Below are positions 47,752 to 56,663 of a stretch of 64,000 nt of DNA, in pieces. A program made the position numbers and the translations under genes. This DNA comes from Marinihelvus sp963695135 (GTDB taxonomy: Bacteria > Pseudomonadota > Gammaproteobacteria > Xanthomonadales > SZUA-36): positions 558,001 through 622,000 of the forward strand of contig CAVOGA010000003.1 in NCBI GenBank assembly GCA_963695135.1, in the 5' to 3' direction. The first letter of the stretch is position 1, and every line of letters starts with the position of its first letter. The notes beneath the pieces were generated by a model. The model was not told where the DNA came from, did no database searches, and worked only from the letters and a program-made list of their open reading frames with translations.

Positions 47752-47794
47752 ACCTAACCATACCCTTATCGCTTCACCTGAAAGGAAACCTCAC

Positions 47795-49513
47795 ATGAAA
47801 AAACGCGCGCTCACCCTGGCCCTCACCGGCGGCACGCTGCTCCTTACCGCCTGTGGCGGAGGCGACGAGCTTGCAGAAGGCGCCAACCCGTTGCTCGACC
47901 TGGTGCCGGCCGACACGCCCTTTGTACTCGCCAACCTTGAACCGGTGCCGGCAGACGTCGTGGACGCCTACCTCGACCGGCTGGCGCCGATGATGCAGCA
48001 AACCCAGGCTTCACTGACGGAACTGCGCAACGCTATGGAAGACGGCTCGCTGGAGACCGATGACGCCGCCGACGCGGCCCTGATCGGCGCGGTGCTTGCG
48101 GAACTGGACGGCAATATGAACCGCGAGGGCATGGAGCGCCTGGGCCTGTCCCCGGAGTCCTACAGCGTGTTCTATGGCAATGGCCTGTTCCCCATTGCGC
48201 GCATCGGCATTGAAGATGCGGACAAGGTCAGGGCCATGGTGGCGCGCGTCGAATCGCGCTCCGGCCAGTCCGTGCCTTCCCTGGATTTTCAGGGCGTTGC
48301 CTACTGGCGTTTCGCCGGGGCGGACATGCCCATGGCTTTGTATATCGCCATCCTCGAGGACCACGTGGTCATGACGGCCGCGCCGCCCCTGCGCGAGGCC
48401 GAGTTCCTGCCCGGCCTGCTGGCGCTGGAGCGCCCGGCCGAATCACTGGCGGACAGCAAAGCCCTGCAGGAACTGGCCCGGGACAAGGGCTACTCACCCT
48501 ACCTGTCCGGCTACATGGACCTGTCCGGAGTGGTTGACGAAATGTTTGATGAAGACAGCACAACCGCACTGTGGATGAGCGGCATGGGTGAATTTGACCT
48601 GGCCGCTGTCGATCCGGCCTGTGAACTGGAGGCGCGCCTGATCACCACCGCCGTGCCGCGGCTGGTCATGGGCGCCACGGAAATTACCGCGGACCGGATC
48701 GGCATGCGCTACCAGGTGGAGACCAATCCGCTCATCGGCGGCCAGCTGGCCAAGCTGGTGTCCGATGTGCCGGTGGCTGCCACCGGGGGGCCGAACATGG
48801 TCAATGCCTCCATGAGCCTGGAAATGGGTGCGCTCGTCCAGTTTGTCAGGGATTCGGCCAACGCCATGGCCGCGGTGCCCTTCCAGTGCCCGCAGCTGCA
48901 GTACCTGAACGGACAGATCACGCAGATGGCATCGACCCTGAACCAGCCCCTGCCGCCCTTTATCGGCAACCTGAAAGGCTTCCGGGCCGAACTGCTGGAG
49001 GTCAACCCGGCGGCGCCGGAACCGCAAACCATGCGGGGCATGCTGTCCCTGGAGATGGAAAGCCCGCAGATGGTGGTTGGCATGGCGAGCATGTTGGTCC
49101 CGGGCTTTGAGAACCTGCAGATTGAGCCCGGTGCAGACCCGGTCGCCATCCCGCAGGACCTGATGATGATTGCCACGCCGGAGCTCGAGGTTTACGCCGT
49201 GATGAGCAAGGACGCGATCGGTCTCTCCCTGGGCAAGGGCCAGAGCAAGGAACTGCGCCGCTTCCTCGATGAGGAGGGCAAGTCCGACACCGCATTCTTC
49301 TCCGTGGAATACGACATGGCCATGCTGGCCGAGCTGCAGGCTGCGGGTCAGGACTGGGCGGATTATGACGTCGACGGTATGGCCGATATGGACCAGGGGC
49401 CCGCGCTGGAGAACCTGATGGATGATTACCAGGCGCTGCTCGGCCGCTCACGCATCGAATTGCACTTTGATGGGGAAGGACTGACCGTCGACAACGTTCA
49501 GACCTTCCGGTAA
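47795..49513 (+). CDS. Large periplasmic lipoprotein of unknown function
   Basis: I recognise no well-characterised family, though the layout recalls DUF3352-like lipoproteins. The 572-residue product starts MKKRALTLALTGGTLLL with a lipobox LLTAC (Cys about residue 21), then a Gly-rich linker. The mature part repeats long acidic alpha/beta stretches beginning with LVPADTPFVLANLEPVPAD, and is poor in Cys. Two half-length repeats may exist: GYMDLSGVVDEM and later VEYDMAMLAELQ segments share a pattern, but I cannot confirm it. A strong ribosome-binding site and a promoter precede it, and a UUCG-loop terminator follows. The next Met upstream lies in the promoter. Confidence 0.8.
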   Translation: MKKRALTLALTGGTLLLTACGGGDELAEGANPLLDLVPADTPFVLANLEPVPADVVDAYLDRLAPMMQQTQASLTELRNAMEDGSLETDDAADAALIGAVLAELDGNMNREGMERLGLSPESYSVFYGNGLFPIARIGIEDADKVRAMVARVESRSGQSVPSLDFQGVAYWRFAGADMPMALYIAILEDHVVMTAAPPLREAEFLPGLLALERPAESLADSKALQELARDKGYSPYLSGYMDLSGVVDEMFDEDSTTALWMSGMGEFDLAAVDPACELEARLITTAVPRLVMGATEITADRIGMRYQVETNPLIGGQLAKLVSDVPVAATGGPNMVNASMSLEMGALVQFVRDSANAMAAVPFQCPQLQYLNGQITQMASTLNQPLPPFIGNLKGFRAELLEVNPAAPEPQTMRGMLSLEMESPQMVVGMASMLVPGFENLQIEPGADPVAIPQDLMMIATPELEVYAVMSKDAIGLSLGKGQSKELRRFLDEEGKSDTAFFSVEYDMAMLAELQAAGQDWADYDVDGMADMDQGPALENLMDDYQALLGRSRIELHFDGEGLTVDNVQTFR

Positions 49514-49563
49514 CCGCGGCGCCGCTGCGCGCCGGATGTTCAAAACGTATCTGCAACCCTTGC

Positions 49564-49587
49564 GGGGCCTTCGGGCCCCTTTTTTTA
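49564..49587. terminator. Intrinsic terminator with UUCG tetraloop, bidirectional position
   Basis: GGGGCC and GGCCCC arms close a TTCG tetraloop, followed by a seven-T tract. It ends the lipoprotein transcript on plus and overlaps the hda stop codon on minus. Confidence 0.93.
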
Positions 49588-50280
49588 GCCCTTCAGAAGC
49601 TGCCGGGCCACGGGCACGGTGACCTGACGCTTCTCCCGGAACGCGACCTGCTGCAGGCGCGTGACCAGGCCTACCAGGGTCGCCATGTCCCGCGGACCCC
49701 GTTTCAGAAGATAGTCGCTGACATCCCTGGGCAGGGCGATACCGAGCGCCCTGCCATGCGATTCGAGCACTGCCCGCTTGTCATCATCTTCCAGGGGCTG
49801 CAGGGACAGACGCAGCCCCCAGGCAAGGCGCGAGGCCAGGTCCGGCAGCTTCAGGGGCAGGCGGCGCAGACGTTCCGAGCTGGCAACCAACAGGCTGCCA
49901 CCGCGCTCGCGCAGACGGTTGATGAAGTGAAACAGCGCCTCTTCCCAGGGGTCCACGCCGGCAACCACCTGCAGGTCGTCCAGGCATACCAGGTCCATGG
50001 CCTCCAGGCCCTGCAGGCCGGCGCTGTCACCCTCGGCCAAGCCGCGCAGGCCGAGGTAGAAAGCCGTCCGTCCGGCTTCCCGCGCCTGCAGGCAGGCGGC
50101 ATTCAGCAGGTGGGACTTGCCGCTGCCGGCCGGACCGGCAAGAAACAGGCTGTGATCAGCCGCGCCGGCGATCTCGCGGACCGCCGCCACCACGGCGCCG
50201 TTGGGCCCGGCGATAAACTCGTCCAGGCGGCCGACGCGACGGGGCTCCAGGGGCAGGGGCATTTGTGGTGAGAACAACAT
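49585..50280 (-). CDS. hda: DnaA regulatory inactivator Hda
   Basis: A 231-residue AAA+ protein related to DnaA domain III. The N-terminal clamp-binding peptide QMPLPL follows MLFSP. Walker A is LAGPAGSGKSHLL, Walker B is DLVCLDDLQVVAG, and the sensor regions include SSERLRRLPLKLPDLASRL. Hda with the sliding clamp stimulates ATP hydrolysis by DnaA and so prevents re-initiation. It lies 8 bp after the AI-2E transporter gene on minus, and its last codon overlaps a terminator for the convergent lipoprotein gene. Confidence 0.95.
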   Translation of the reverse strand: MLFSPQMPLPLEPRRVGRLDEFIAGPNGAVVAAVREIAGAADHSLFLAGPAGSGKSHLLNAACLQAREAGRTAFYLGLRGLAEGDSAGLQGLEAMDLVCLDDLQVVAGVDPWEEALFHFINRLRERGGSLLVASSERLRRLPLKLPDLASRLAWGLRLSLQPLEDDDKRAVLESHGRALGIALPRDVSDYLLKRGPRDMATLVGLVTRLQQVAFREKRQVTVPVARQLLKG

Positions 50281-50288
50281 GGGCCGGG

Positions 50289-51356
50289 CTACTCCCGGTA
50301 CCAGGCGCTGTGCTGGTAGATGTCCTGGATATGCATGACCACGACATTCAGGGCCGCGGCGACCGGCAGGGCCAGGAGAATTCCGAGGAATCCGAACAGC
50401 TGGCCGCCGGCGAGCACCGCGAAAATCACCGCCACCGGATGCAAACCGATCTTGTCGCCAACCAGGTTCGGCGTAAGCACCATGCCCTCAAGACTCTGGC
50501 CGATGGCAAAAACCCCGAGCACCAGGACTGGATGCAACACGTCACCGAACTGGAACAGGGCCATGGCAAGCGCCAGGGCCAGGCCGATCACCGAGCCCAG
50601 GTACGGCACGATGCTCAGAAGCCCGGCAAGCATGCCGATCAGAAACGCCGCCTGCAGGCCGACGGCCCACAGGCCAAAGGAATAAATCACGCCCAGCGCC
50701 ATCATCACCACGAACTGGCCGCGCAGAAAGGCGCTGAGCACCTCGTCAATTTCCTGCGCAACACCGGTTACCATTTCCACTGAGCTGCGGGGCAACAGGT
50801 TCTGGATACCGGCAATCAGCCGGTCCCAGTCGCGCATCAGGTAGAAGGCCACCACGGGAATCAGCACCAGGTTGGTGAAGAAGGTCAGCGCCCAGGCGCC
50901 GCCGCGCCCCAGCGTCTGCGCCACGTTCACCGCAGCGCCGGCCGCCTGCGACCAGTATTCCTTCGCCAGCCGGACCAGTTCCGGACGGTCCATGCCAATG
51001 TCCTGGATTCCCAACTGGCCCAGCACCCAGGGCAGCGCGGTCCGGTTGAACCAGTCGATCATTTGCGGCATCAGCTCCACCAGGCCTTTTCCCTGGCGGA
51101 TCAGGGCCGGGATGATGACCAGCAGGGACACCGCGACCAGCACCGTCAACAACAAAAACACCAGGGCAACAGCGAGGCTGCGCCCCATGGCCCAGCTGCC
51201 GATCTTGAAATGCTCCAGCCGGTCGACCAGCGGATCGCTCAGGTAGGCGATGGTCGCTGCGACCGCAAAGGGCGTGATCACCGGCGCGAGGCGCCAGATC
51301 AGCCAGCCGCCAAGGACCAGGATGGCGAGCAACAGCCACTGCCTGCTGGCGCTCAT
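50289..51356 (-). CDS. AI-2E transporter (PerM/TqsA) family membrane protein
   Basis: A 355-residue protein with about eight hydrophobic helices. The start, LLLAILVLGGWLIWRLAPVITPF, and the segment SIVPYLGSVIGLALALAMALFQFG with the nearby PNLVGDKIGLHPVAVIFAVL identify the AI-2E transporter/PerM family. Members export small molecules or act as Na+/H+ antiporters, and the substrate cannot be predicted. It overlaps the upstream DUF2066 gene by 4 bp, and hda follows 8 bp later. This order is widespread in gammaproteobacteria. Confidence 0.9.
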   Translation of the reverse strand: MSASRQWLLLAILVLGGWLIWRLAPVITPFAVAATIAYLSDPLVDRLEHFKIGSWAMGRSLAVALVFLLLTVLVAVSLLVIIPALIRQGKGLVELMPQMIDWFNRTALPWVLGQLGIQDIGMDRPELVRLAKEYWSQAAGAAVNVAQTLGRGGAWALTFFTNLVLIPVVAFYLMRDWDRLIAGIQNLLPRSSVEMVTGVAQEIDEVLSAFLRGQFVVMMALGVIYSFGLWAVGLQAAFLIGMLAGLLSIVPYLGSVIGLALALAMALFQFGDVLHPVLVLGVFAIGQSLEGMVLTPNLVGDKIGLHPVAVIFAVLAGGQLFGFLGILLALPVAAALNVVVMHIQDIYQHSAWYRE

Positions 51357-52441
51357 CCCGCGGGCTCCGCAGACGTTTTCATGCGGTAGGCGCCGGGCAC
51401 ACCGGTGGTCTCCAGCACCCCGTCCATGCGCAGCGAGCTCTCCAGGTAACTTGGATCCGCATTCAGTCTCAGCTCCAGCCGTAAGCCGGCCGGGCCGATG
51501 CCCAGCACCTCCACGCCATCAACCAGGCTGAGCGATTCGAGATAGTCCAGGCAGCGGGTATAGGCCCTGCCGCCCGCCAGCCCGGTCAGCAGCAACTCGG
51601 TCCGGAACACGCCCTGCCCCGAGGGGTCAATGGAATTGATTGATGCCAGCAGATCAACGAGCTGGTTGATGCCCTCGTCCAGGGCCAGCTGCAGTTCCGT
51701 GCCGCGACTTCGCCAGTTGTTCGAAGCACTGCTGTCGGAGTACGACCAGCGCACATTCCAGACCGGGCCCTCGCGGCGGGCTGCGGCTACCAGGATGCCG
51801 GCGTTGTCCGCCCCGTCCGCCACCAACTGGTCGGTATAACCGCCCCACAGCAGCTGCAGGTCCACCTGCTCCTGCAGCTCCGGGCTGAGCCCGGGCCACT
51901 CCAGGGGCTGGCCCCGGGACTCCGCCAGGGACCGGGCGGCCTCGTAAGCAAACTGGTACTCCAGCGGCATCAGCGAGCGGCCGCGGCCGTCATCAACAAC
52001 AATCCACAGCACCACCGGCGTGCGCTGCGGCCTCCAGAGAGGCAGTTGCAAGCTGCGCAGCAGCTGATCGGTCGGACCGGGCGCGAAGCGGACTTCCAGC
52101 TGCAGCTGCTCCAGCTCGGTTCCATCCGACGCGAGGCGGGGAACAGTCCGGTAACCGAAAGCGACCACCAGTGACGAAGCGCCCGCCAGGGCGGCTTCGA
52201 CGCCGGGGGTCTCGGGCAGGGCCCGTTGACCGCTGAGTTTGCGCAGCACGTGCGCCAGCGCCAGGGGCAACGCCGCCTGGCGCTCCGCCTCGTCCTGGCT
52301 GCTCACGTCGACCTCTCCCGTATACAGGTCAGGCGCGGCAAATGCCCCGGCGACAGGCAGGCAAAGCAGGAACAGCAGTAACAGTCTGGAAACGGATTTC
52401 ACGGGCGGGAATAAGCCTTTGAGCCTTCTTGTGTGCGCCAT
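51353..52441 (-). CDS. DUF2066 domain protein, exported
   Basis: A 362-residue protein with a signal peptide (SVSRLLLLFLLCLPVAGAFA). The DUF2066 pattern lies in LYTGEVDVSSQDEAERQAAL, LALAHVLRKLSGQ, FGYRTVP and QLQLEVRFAPGPTDQLLRSL. Start taken at 52441; a GTG at 52402 would remove a 13-residue charged leader. It is the first gene of the DUF2066-perM-hda operon and divergent from purM over a 47-bp spacer. Function unknown; conserved position beside purM is common. Confidence 0.85.
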   Translation of the reverse strand: MAHTRRLKGLFPPVKSVSRLLLLFLLCLPVAGAFAAPDLYTGEVDVSSQDEAERQAALPLALAHVLRKLSGQRALPETPGVEAALAGASSLVVAFGYRTVPRLASDGTELEQLQLEVRFAPGPTDQLLRSLQLPLWRPQRTPVVLWIVVDDGRGRSLMPLEYQFAYEAARSLAESRGQPLEWPGLSPELQEQVDLQLLWGGYTDQLVADGADNAGILVAAARREGPVWNVRWSYSDSSASNNWRSRGTELQLALDEGINQLVDLLASINSIDPSGQGVFRTELLLTGLAGGRAYTRCLDYLESLSLVDGVEVLGIGPAGLRLELRLNADPSYLESSLRMDGVLETTGVPGAYRMKTSAEPAG

Positions 52442-52488
52442 TTACGATACCATAGCGGGCTAATGTCACGAACCGGAAACTTTCACCA

Positions 52489-53550
52489 ATGGCCGACGAA
52501 AACAGCGCTCCAGCACCCCTGAGTTACCGCGATGCGGGCGTGGACATTGATGCGGGCAACGCGCTCGTGGAACGCATCAAGCCTGCGGTCAAGACCACTT
52601 TCCGTCCCGGCGTGCTGACCGGCCTGGGCGGCTTTGGCGGCCTGTTCAGCCTGGATGTACAACGCTACCGCGAACCGGTGCTGGTTTCCGGGACCGACGG
52701 GGTGGGAACCAAGCTGCTGCTGGCCCGGCAACTCGGCAAGCATGACACGATCGGCATTGACCTGGTCGCGATGTGCGTTAATGACATTCTCGCCTGCGGC
52801 GCGGAGCCCCTGTTCTTCCTCGATTACTTTGCCACCGGCCGCCTGTCCCTGGACCAGGCCCAGGAAGTCATTGAGGGCATCGCGGCCGGCTGCCGGGAGG
52901 CAGGCTGCGCCCTGATCGGCGGCGAGACCGCGGAAATGCCCGGCATGTACGACGATGGCGACTACGACCTGGCGGGTTTCACGGTGGGCGCCGTCGAAAA
53001 AGACCGGATGATTGACGGCAGCCGTATCCAGCCGGGGCACCGCTTGCTCGGCCTGGCGTCGTCCGGCCCCCATTCCAACGGCTATTCGCTCATCCGCAAG
53101 GTGCTGGAACGCTCCGGCGCCAGCCCGGACGAACCGCTGGCGGATTCCACCCTGGGCGAGGCCCTGCTGGCGCCCACGCGCATCTATGTGAAGACGGTGC
53201 TGGCGCTGCTTCAGGATCAAACCCTTGACGGGCTCGCCCACATCACCGGTGGCGGCATCACGGAAAATATCGTGCGCGTGGTCCCCGCGTCGATGGGTAT
53301 CGAGGTTGATCTGCAGGCCTGGGAAATGCCGGCGGTGTTTCGTTGGCTGCAGGAGCAGGGCAACATCGAGCGCCCGGAGATGCTGCGGACCTTCAACTGC
53401 GGCATCGGCATGGTACTGATCGTACCGGAGACGCAAGCGCAGGCGGTGCGCAAGGCCTGCACCGCACTGGGGGAAAGCTGCGTGGACATCGGCGCGGTCA
53501 TTGGCCTGGACGGAGACAGCGGCAACAACGAGCGGGTGCGTTACCGGTGA
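52489..53550 (+). CDS. purM: Phosphoribosylformylglycinamidine cyclo-ligase
   Basis: A 353-residue PurM. Conserved blocks are YRDAGVDIDAGN, VLVSGTDGVGTKLLLARQL, GIDLVAMCVNDILACGAEPL, FLDYFATGRL and the ATP/substrate segment LIGGETAEMPGMYDDGDYDL. AHITGGGITENIVRV is the C-terminal signature. It closes the imidazole ring of aminoimidazole ribotide in purine synthesis. purN overlaps by 4 bp (GTGA), so translation is coupled. Confidence 0.98.
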   Translation: MADENSAPAPLSYRDAGVDIDAGNALVERIKPAVKTTFRPGVLTGLGGFGGLFSLDVQRYREPVLVSGTDGVGTKLLLARQLGKHDTIGIDLVAMCVNDILACGAEPLFFLDYFATGRLSLDQAQEVIEGIAAGCREAGCALIGGETAEMPGMYDDGDYDLAGFTVGAVEKDRMIDGSRIQPGHRLLGLASSGPHSNGYSLIRKVLERSGASPDEPLADSTLGEALLAPTRIYVKTVLALLQDQTLDGLAHITGGGITENIVRVVPASMGIEVDLQAWEMPAVFRWLQEQGNIERPEMLRTFNCGIGMVLIVPETQAQAVRKACTALGESCVDIGAVIGLDGDSGNNERVRYR

Positions 53551-54212
53551 GCCGTCCACTGCGCCTCGCGACACTGCTGTCCGGCACCGGCTCGAACTTC
53601 AGTGTGCTGCTGGACGCGCAAAAGACCGGCGTCCTGCCGATCGAGTTTGTCCATGTCATTTCCAACAAGGCCGCAGCGCCCGGCCTGGTTCGCGCCCGGC
53701 AGGAACAGATTCCCTGCACCGTCATCGACCGGCAAACCGCCGGCGCGGCCGGCCAGGACGCTGCCATCGGGCAACTTCTGCACAGCCTGGATCCCGACCT
53801 GGTGCTGCTGACCGGGTATATGCGCATACTCGGCGCCGGACCGGTAAATGCCTTCCTCGGCCGCATGATCAACCAGCACCCGTCGCTGTTGCCCCGCTAC
53901 AAGGGGCTGCATACCTATCGCCAGGTGCTGGAAGCGGGTGACCGGGAGCACGGAGCCAGCATCCATTTCGTCACACCGGAGCTGGACGACGGCCCGGTGA
54001 TTGCCCAGGTCCGTATTCCCGTCCAGGCGGGTGATGATGAAACCAGCCTGGCGGACCGGCTGCGGCCCAGGGAGCATGCCCTGTTGCTGGCGGTCATGGC
54101 GCTGTTCGGCGAACGGCGCCTGGACATGCACAACGGCCGGGCGCGGCTGGATGGGGCGCCGCTGTCCAGGCCGCTGCAATTGAACCCGGAGAACAGGCTT
54201 GTTGCAGACTAA
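53547..54212 (+). CDS. purN: Phosphoribosylglycinamide formyltransferase
   Basis: A 221-residue formyl-transferase starting at GTG within the purM stop. Motifs are LATLLSGTGSNFSVLLDA, PDLVLLTGYMRILG, FLGRMINQHPSLLPRYKGL and HGASIHFVTPELDDGPVI, the catalytic Asn-His-Asp set of PurN. It uses 10-formyl-THF to form formylglycinamide ribotide. The downstream DUF3108 gene overlaps by 14 bp. The longer frame upstream lies inside purM and is not used. Confidence 0.96.
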   Translation: MSRPLRLATLLSGTGSNFSVLLDAQKTGVLPIEFVHVISNKAAAPGLVRARQEQIPCTVIDRQTAGAAGQDAAIGQLLHSLDPDLVLLTGYMRILGAGPVNAFLGRMINQHPSLLPRYKGLHTYRQVLEAGDREHGASIHFVTPELDDGPVIAQVRIPVQAGDDETSLADRLRPREHALLLAVMALFGERRLDMHNGRARLDGAPLSRPLQLNPENRLVAD

Positions 54213-54945
54213 ATTTTTCCTTGTTGCGCTTCTGGTGCTCGCCAGCGGTCCGGCTGCAGCGGCAGAGCCGCCACTGCCCTTCGAGGGCGCCTTCGAGCTC
54301 TACCGTAACGGCAAGCTGATCGGCGAGGCCACCTTCAGCTTCTCGGTCGAGGGCGGCCACTGGCAGATGCGCTCCAACACGGAGGGCACCAAGGGCCTGG
54401 CCCGGTTCCTGCGCCTGAAAGAATGGTCGCTGGGCGAGGGTGACTGGGTGGACGGCGCACCGCGCCCCGGCAACTTCGAACAGAATGTGAAGGTGGCCAT
54501 CAAAACCATTACCACGGCGGCGGAATTCGACTGGGATGCCGGCACGGTCCACTCCGTGTACCAGGATGGCGAGGCAACCCTGGAAACCGTGCCGGGACTG
54601 CTGGATCCGGTGTCCGTGGGCCTTAAGATTCGCGCCGGACTCGCATCCGGCGAAACGGAATGGCGCCTGCCCATGGTCGACGAGGACCTGATCGAGGAGG
54701 AACACTTTCGCGTAGACGAAACGGTTGCCCTGGACACCGCCCTGGGCTGTCTTGAAACGCAGCGCGTGGACAAGATTCGCGGACCCCAGAGCACCCGTTA
54801 TACGCAAACCTGGTACGCCGGTGAACTGGCCTTCGTACCGGTTTATATCGCGCACGGCAAAAAGGACGGCGACCGCATGGAGAGCCGGATTGTCTCCCTG
54901 ACGCTGGATGGCACGCCGGTGGAAGCCGGGGCGCCCTGCCCCTGA
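54199..54945 (+). CDS. DUF3108 domain protein, exported
   Basis: A 248-residue protein starting at TTG (GGAG 8 bp upstream), with a signal peptide ending at PAAAAEP. The DUF3108 core holds FEGAFELYRNGKLIGEATFSF, MRSNTEGTKGLARFLRLKEW, VSVGLKIRAGL and STRYTQTWYAGEL, and is predicted mainly beta-stranded. The family is periplasmic and of unknown function and usually sits next to purMN. It overlaps purN by 14 bp and ends 13 bp before the convergent murA stop. The same frame has no ATG nearby, so the TTG is likely. Confidence 0.85.
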   Translation: MLQTKFFLVALLVLASGPAAAAEPPLPFEGAFELYRNGKLIGEATFSFSVEGGHWQMRSNTEGTKGLARFLRLKEWSLGEGDWVDGAPRPGNFEQNVKVAIKTITTAAEFDWDAGTVHSVYQDGEATLETVPGLLDPVSVGLKIRAGLASGETEWRLPMVDEDLIEEEHFRVDETVALDTALGCLETQRVDKIRGPQSTRYTQTWYAGELAFVPVYIAHGKKDGDRMESRIVSLTLDGTPVEAGAPCP

Positions 54946-54958
54946 ATCCCGCGCCGCC

Positions 54959-56230
54959 TCAGGCGGCGTTGATGGAGTCCACGCGGCGGATGCGGGCGCC
55001 GAGCTGGCCGAACTTTTCCTCGATAATCTCGTAGCCGCGGTCGATGTGATAAACCCGGTCCACGTAGGTCTTGCCCCGCGCCACCAGGCCCGCCAGCACC
55101 AGGCCGGCAGAGGCCCGCAGGTCCGTGGCCATGATCGGCGCGCCCTCCAGGTGGTCAACCCCCTGGATAATGGCCGTGTTGCCCTTCAACTGGATGTTGG
55201 CGCCCAGGCGCTGCAGCTCCAGGACGTGCATAAAGCGGTTTTCAAAAACCGTTTCGGTGATGATCCCCGTGCCTTCCGCGATCGTGTTGAGGGCCGTGAA
55301 CTGGGCCTGCATATCGGTCGGAAACGCCGGATAGGGCGCGGTGGTCAGGCTCACGGCCCGGGGGCGCCGGCCCTGCATGTCCAGGGTAATCCAGTCCTCC
55401 CCGGTCTCGATCCGGGCGCCGGTTTCCGCCAGCTTGTCGAGCACCGCGTCCAGGTCCCGCGGGCGGGCCCGGGTGAGCTTGATGTTGCCACCGGTCATGG
55501 CGCCCGCGACCAGGTAGGTGCCGGTCTCGATCCGGTCCGGCAGAACGCGGTGGCGGGTTCCCCCCAGCCGCTCGACGCCGTGCACCGTGATGATGTTCGT
55601 TCCAGCGCCCTCGATCCTGGCGCCCATGGCATTGAGGTAAATGGCCAGGTCAATGACCTCCGGCTCCATCGCGGCGTTCTCGATGGTGCTCGTGCCCTCG
55701 GCCAGCGTCGCGGCCATCATCAGGTTCTCCGTGCCGGTGACGGTCACCGTATCCAGCACGATGCGCGCGCCGCGCAGCCGCCTGGCCCGCGCGACAATGT
55801 TGCCATTCTGAACCTCGACCTCCGCCCCCAGCTGCTGCAGTCCCTGCAGGTGCAGGTTGACCGGGCGTGAGCCGATCGCGCAGCCGCCGGGCAGCGCCAC
55901 CACCGCCCTGCCGTGACGCGCCACCAGCGGGCCGAGCACGAGGATTGACGCGCGCATGGTCTTGACCAGGTCGTACGGCGCCTCGAAGGAATCGATGCCA
56001 CGCGGATCGATGCGGATGTTCATGCGCTCATCGATCTCGATACTCGCGCCCATGCGGCCGAGGAGTTCGATCGTGGTGGTGACATCGCGCAGGTGAGGCA
56101 CGTTACTGATCACCGAGGGCTCGTCACCAAGCAGACTTGCCACGAGGATTGGCAACACCGCGTTCTTCGCGCCGGAGATCCAGACCTCGCCCTCGAGCGG
56201 GACGCCCCCGGTGATTTCAATCGCGGCCAT
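54959..56230 (-). CDS. murA: UDP-N-acetylglucosamine 1-carboxyvinyltransferase MurA
   Basis: A 423-residue MurA. It starts with AIEITGGVPLEGEVWISGAKNAVLP. The PEP-binding Cys is in LPGGCAIGSRPVNLH at about residue 119, so it is expected to be fosfomycin-sensitive. Repeats of the inverse alpha/beta barrel include VLPDRIETGTYLVAGAMTGG and PYPAFPTDMQAQFTALNTIA. It is the first committed step of peptidoglycan precursor synthesis. The ibaG gene ends at its start (1-bp overlap). Confidence 0.98.
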   Translation of the reverse strand: MAAIEITGGVPLEGEVWISGAKNAVLPILVASLLGDEPSVISNVPHLRDVTTTIELLGRMGASIEIDERMNIRIDPRGIDSFEAPYDLVKTMRASILVLGPLVARHGRAVVALPGGCAIGSRPVNLHLQGLQQLGAEVEVQNGNIVARARRLRGARIVLDTVTVTGTENLMMAATLAEGTSTIENAAMEPEVIDLAIYLNAMGARIEGAGTNIITVHGVERLGGTRHRVLPDRIETGTYLVAGAMTGGNIKLTRARPRDLDAVLDKLAETGARIETGEDWITLDMQGRRPRAVSLTTAPYPAFPTDMQAQFTALNTIAEGTGIITETVFENRFMHVLELQRLGANIQLKGNTAIIQGVDHLEGAPIMATDLRASAGLVLAGLVARGKTYVDRVYHIDRGYEIIEEKFGQLGARIRRVDSINAA

Positions 56231-56466
56231 CAGGCCCCGGATCCGTCTTGCGGAAGCTCCGTGCGCAGCCCCAGGGCATGAATCTCGCGACCCATCTTGT
56301 CACCCAACGTTGCATAGACCATGCGGTGCCGTTGCAGCGTGCTCTTGCCGGCGAAGGCCTGGCTGATCACGACCGCTTCGAAGTGCACACCGTCGTCACC
56401 CTGCACGCTCACTTCTGCACCGGGAATGCCGGTCAGAATCATTTGCTCAATTGTCTTGCTGTCCAT
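56230..56466 (-). CDS. ibaG: BolA-family protein IbaG
   Basis: A 78-residue BolA-type protein. The helix-turn-helix-like core is HFEAVVISQAFAGKSTLQRH, followed by RMVYATLGDKMGREIHALGL. It shares its 3' end with the murA start, the common ibaG-murA arrangement. IbaG binds monothiol glutaredoxin and is linked to Fe-S trafficking and acid stress. The upstream mlaB genes found in many relatives are not seen. Confidence 0.94.
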   Translation of the reverse strand: MDSKTIEQMILTGIPGAEVSVQGDDGVHFEAVVISQAFAGKSTLQRHRMVYATLGDKMGREIHALGLRTELPQDGSGA

Positions 56467-56663
56467 AGACTAGCGCTCAGTCAAAAATGCGAGGCCCGCC
56501 CCTGCCCCGGCGAACCGGAAACACAGGGTCAATCGGGACCCGACAGGCGGGAATTTCTGGAGAAGCGTATCTTAAAGCAATCACGTCGGGGGCAAAACAC
56601 CCGCCAGCGAAGACCCCACAGCGCGCGGCACAGGACGTTCGCGCCCGTGCCGTGGTGCCGTGC

